From Chamaecrista fasciculata (lineage: Eukaryota; Streptophyta; Magnoliopsida; Fabales; Fabaceae), in the NCBI GenBank assembly GCA_003254925.1, contig QANZ01012406.1:132962-196961 (forward strand): a stretch of DNA of 64,000 bases, given 5' to 3'. The notes beneath the pieces were generated by a model. That model was not told the DNA's origin. It saw only the letters and a list, made by a program, of their open reading frames with translations, and did not search any database. The position numbers and the translations under genes are program-made. Within the stretch, counting starts at the first letter, position 1, and every line of letters starts with the position of its first letter. Positions 63,033 through 64,000 of the stretch are shown here, in pieces.

Positions 63033-63303
63033 TCGGGGTGCTGTGATTGAAGAACCTGAGTTCTTTTTATTTTTGGGCAAAATTGTTTAAAATCCTAATT
63101 TATTCATTTTTTATTTCATTTTGGTTCTATTATAAAAAGAAATGACTTATGTGACACTTAACAAGCTAAATAAACAGAAATTTAACAAAAGAGTGTTATT
63201 TGCACGTAATCGAAAACTCAGGGGTCCTATTTGCATAAATTAAAAACTTAGAGATATTATGTGCACCCACCCTAAAACTCAAAGGGTATTATGTAAGAAA
63301 ATT

Positions 63304-64000
63304 ATGTTCATTTCATTTAAACCTAATTCTTTTTTTTTTCTTTGATGCATGACTTAATGTTCACGAAACTAAGCATGCAGCACTAACTATTTGCTATTCT
63401 ATATATTTAATTAGCCTAAAAAAAATATTCTCTGAGATCCTCTCATTTAATTTCAAATATTGATTTTTCTCCTCCCTATGATACTTAGGCCCTTACCTTA
63501 TTTGACTGAATTATCAGAGAAGCATCACGGGATACCCTCTCATGCATCATGCACGTTCTTTCTTGTTAGTGCTTATCGAAACTCTGCTAAAAAACGTAGA
63601 ACACATTAGCAACATCGTCAGTTTCTATTCAAAATTTATTTAGAACAACGAAAAATTCAAGTCAAAGTTTTTTCTCTCATACTAATTTAATTACGAATTG
63701 AACTTACTACTTTTCTACGTGTGCTACCCAAAAAGTTGATAAACAAGGCCATTGATGATGGAACGAGACTTTAAGTAATGAGATTGAGAAGGTGGAATGG
63801 TCAAAAAGAATATATGGTAGTTGTATTCTCCTTTTATATAGTTTTCAACTATGAATTAATGCACAGCCTTTTGCAATGGAGTCTTATATATATGTTTCCT
63901 ATTTATTTCTTGTATATCCCCCAAATTCTGATTTGCAGATTATTGCCGAAAGTGGCCTATAGGGGCCATACAAAACTAGAAAACAAGTTTGAAATAGGAA
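63304..64000. other. AT-rich end of window, nothing recognised
   Basis: No gene, RNA or clear transposon end is supportable here. Confidence 0.55.

Larger units (their letters stand above)
62196..63294. mobile_element. MULE-type foldback with a nested second foldback and a gene fragment
   Basis: The outer element is flanked by a perfect 9-bp duplication, AAGAAAATT (62187-62195 and 63295-63303). Its arms pair from ACATAATA inward (GAGTTTTAGGGTG, ACGTGCAAATAACAC, TTAACAAAA). Inside, from about 62395, lies a second inverted repeat starting AGCTAAAGTCCTATTTTAG, related to the 14936-16107 element; its right end is missing. The nested unit carries a host gene fragment whose first part is mirrored on the other side. 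Not coding-competent. Confidence 0.82.

Noticed and set aside
62874-63080. Frame with a long phenylalanine run
   Set aside because: It is simply the translation of the GAA/TTC microsatellite.

Overview
The window is nuclear DNA from a flowering plant, most likely a eudicot (perhaps a rosid; the sequence alone does not fix the species). Evidence: intron-rich genes with plant-only architecture (a phytepsin with a plant-specific insert, a fused HisH-HisF enzyme with a chloroplast leader, a plastid trigger factor, a SABATH methyltransferase), very AT-rich introns and spacers, and many small plant-type transposons. No bacterial, organellar, rRNA, tRNA or CRISPR feature was seen.

Layout. 1534-3646 (+): hAT-transposase-derived DUF659 gene. 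4091-6584: three small DNA transposons in a row. 7047-11367 (+): phytepsin-type aspartic protease, 13 coding exons. 12810-14021 (-): two-exon BAP29/BAP31-like ER membrane protein. 14936-16107: foldback transposon carrying a host gene fragment in both arms. 16866-24213 (+): HISN4, 19 coding exons. 25564-32115 (-): E2 subunit of 2-oxoglutarate dehydrogenase, 14 coding exons, with a miniature LTR element in one intron. 34507-35412 (-): SEC13. 38704-45054 (+): plastid trigger factor TIG1, with a foldback transposon ending 75 bp before its start codon. 49484-56598 (-): IAMT1, an indole-3-acetate carboxyl methyltransferase with very long introns and a SINE. 57488-64000 holds no intact gene, only transposons, among them one carrying a receptor-kinase fragment and a nested foldback with a (GAA)29 tract.

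The eight genes are unrelated housekeeping or hormone genes that share no pathway, as is normal for plant gene neighbourhoods. Each exon model below was checked for GT-AG (or GC-AG) borders, phase continuity and total length divisible by three.

The most unusual signal is a recurrent micro-insertion: 4 to 11 nt followed by an A-run, flanked by direct repeats of 8 to 16 bp. At least 12 examples occur, in both orientations, and one has its empty site preserved in the sister LTR of the miniature element. They look like tails of extremely 5'-truncated retroposition events. A second theme is foldback MULE-like elements with 9-bp target duplications, two of which carry host gene fragments as inverted repeats able to form long RNA hairpins.
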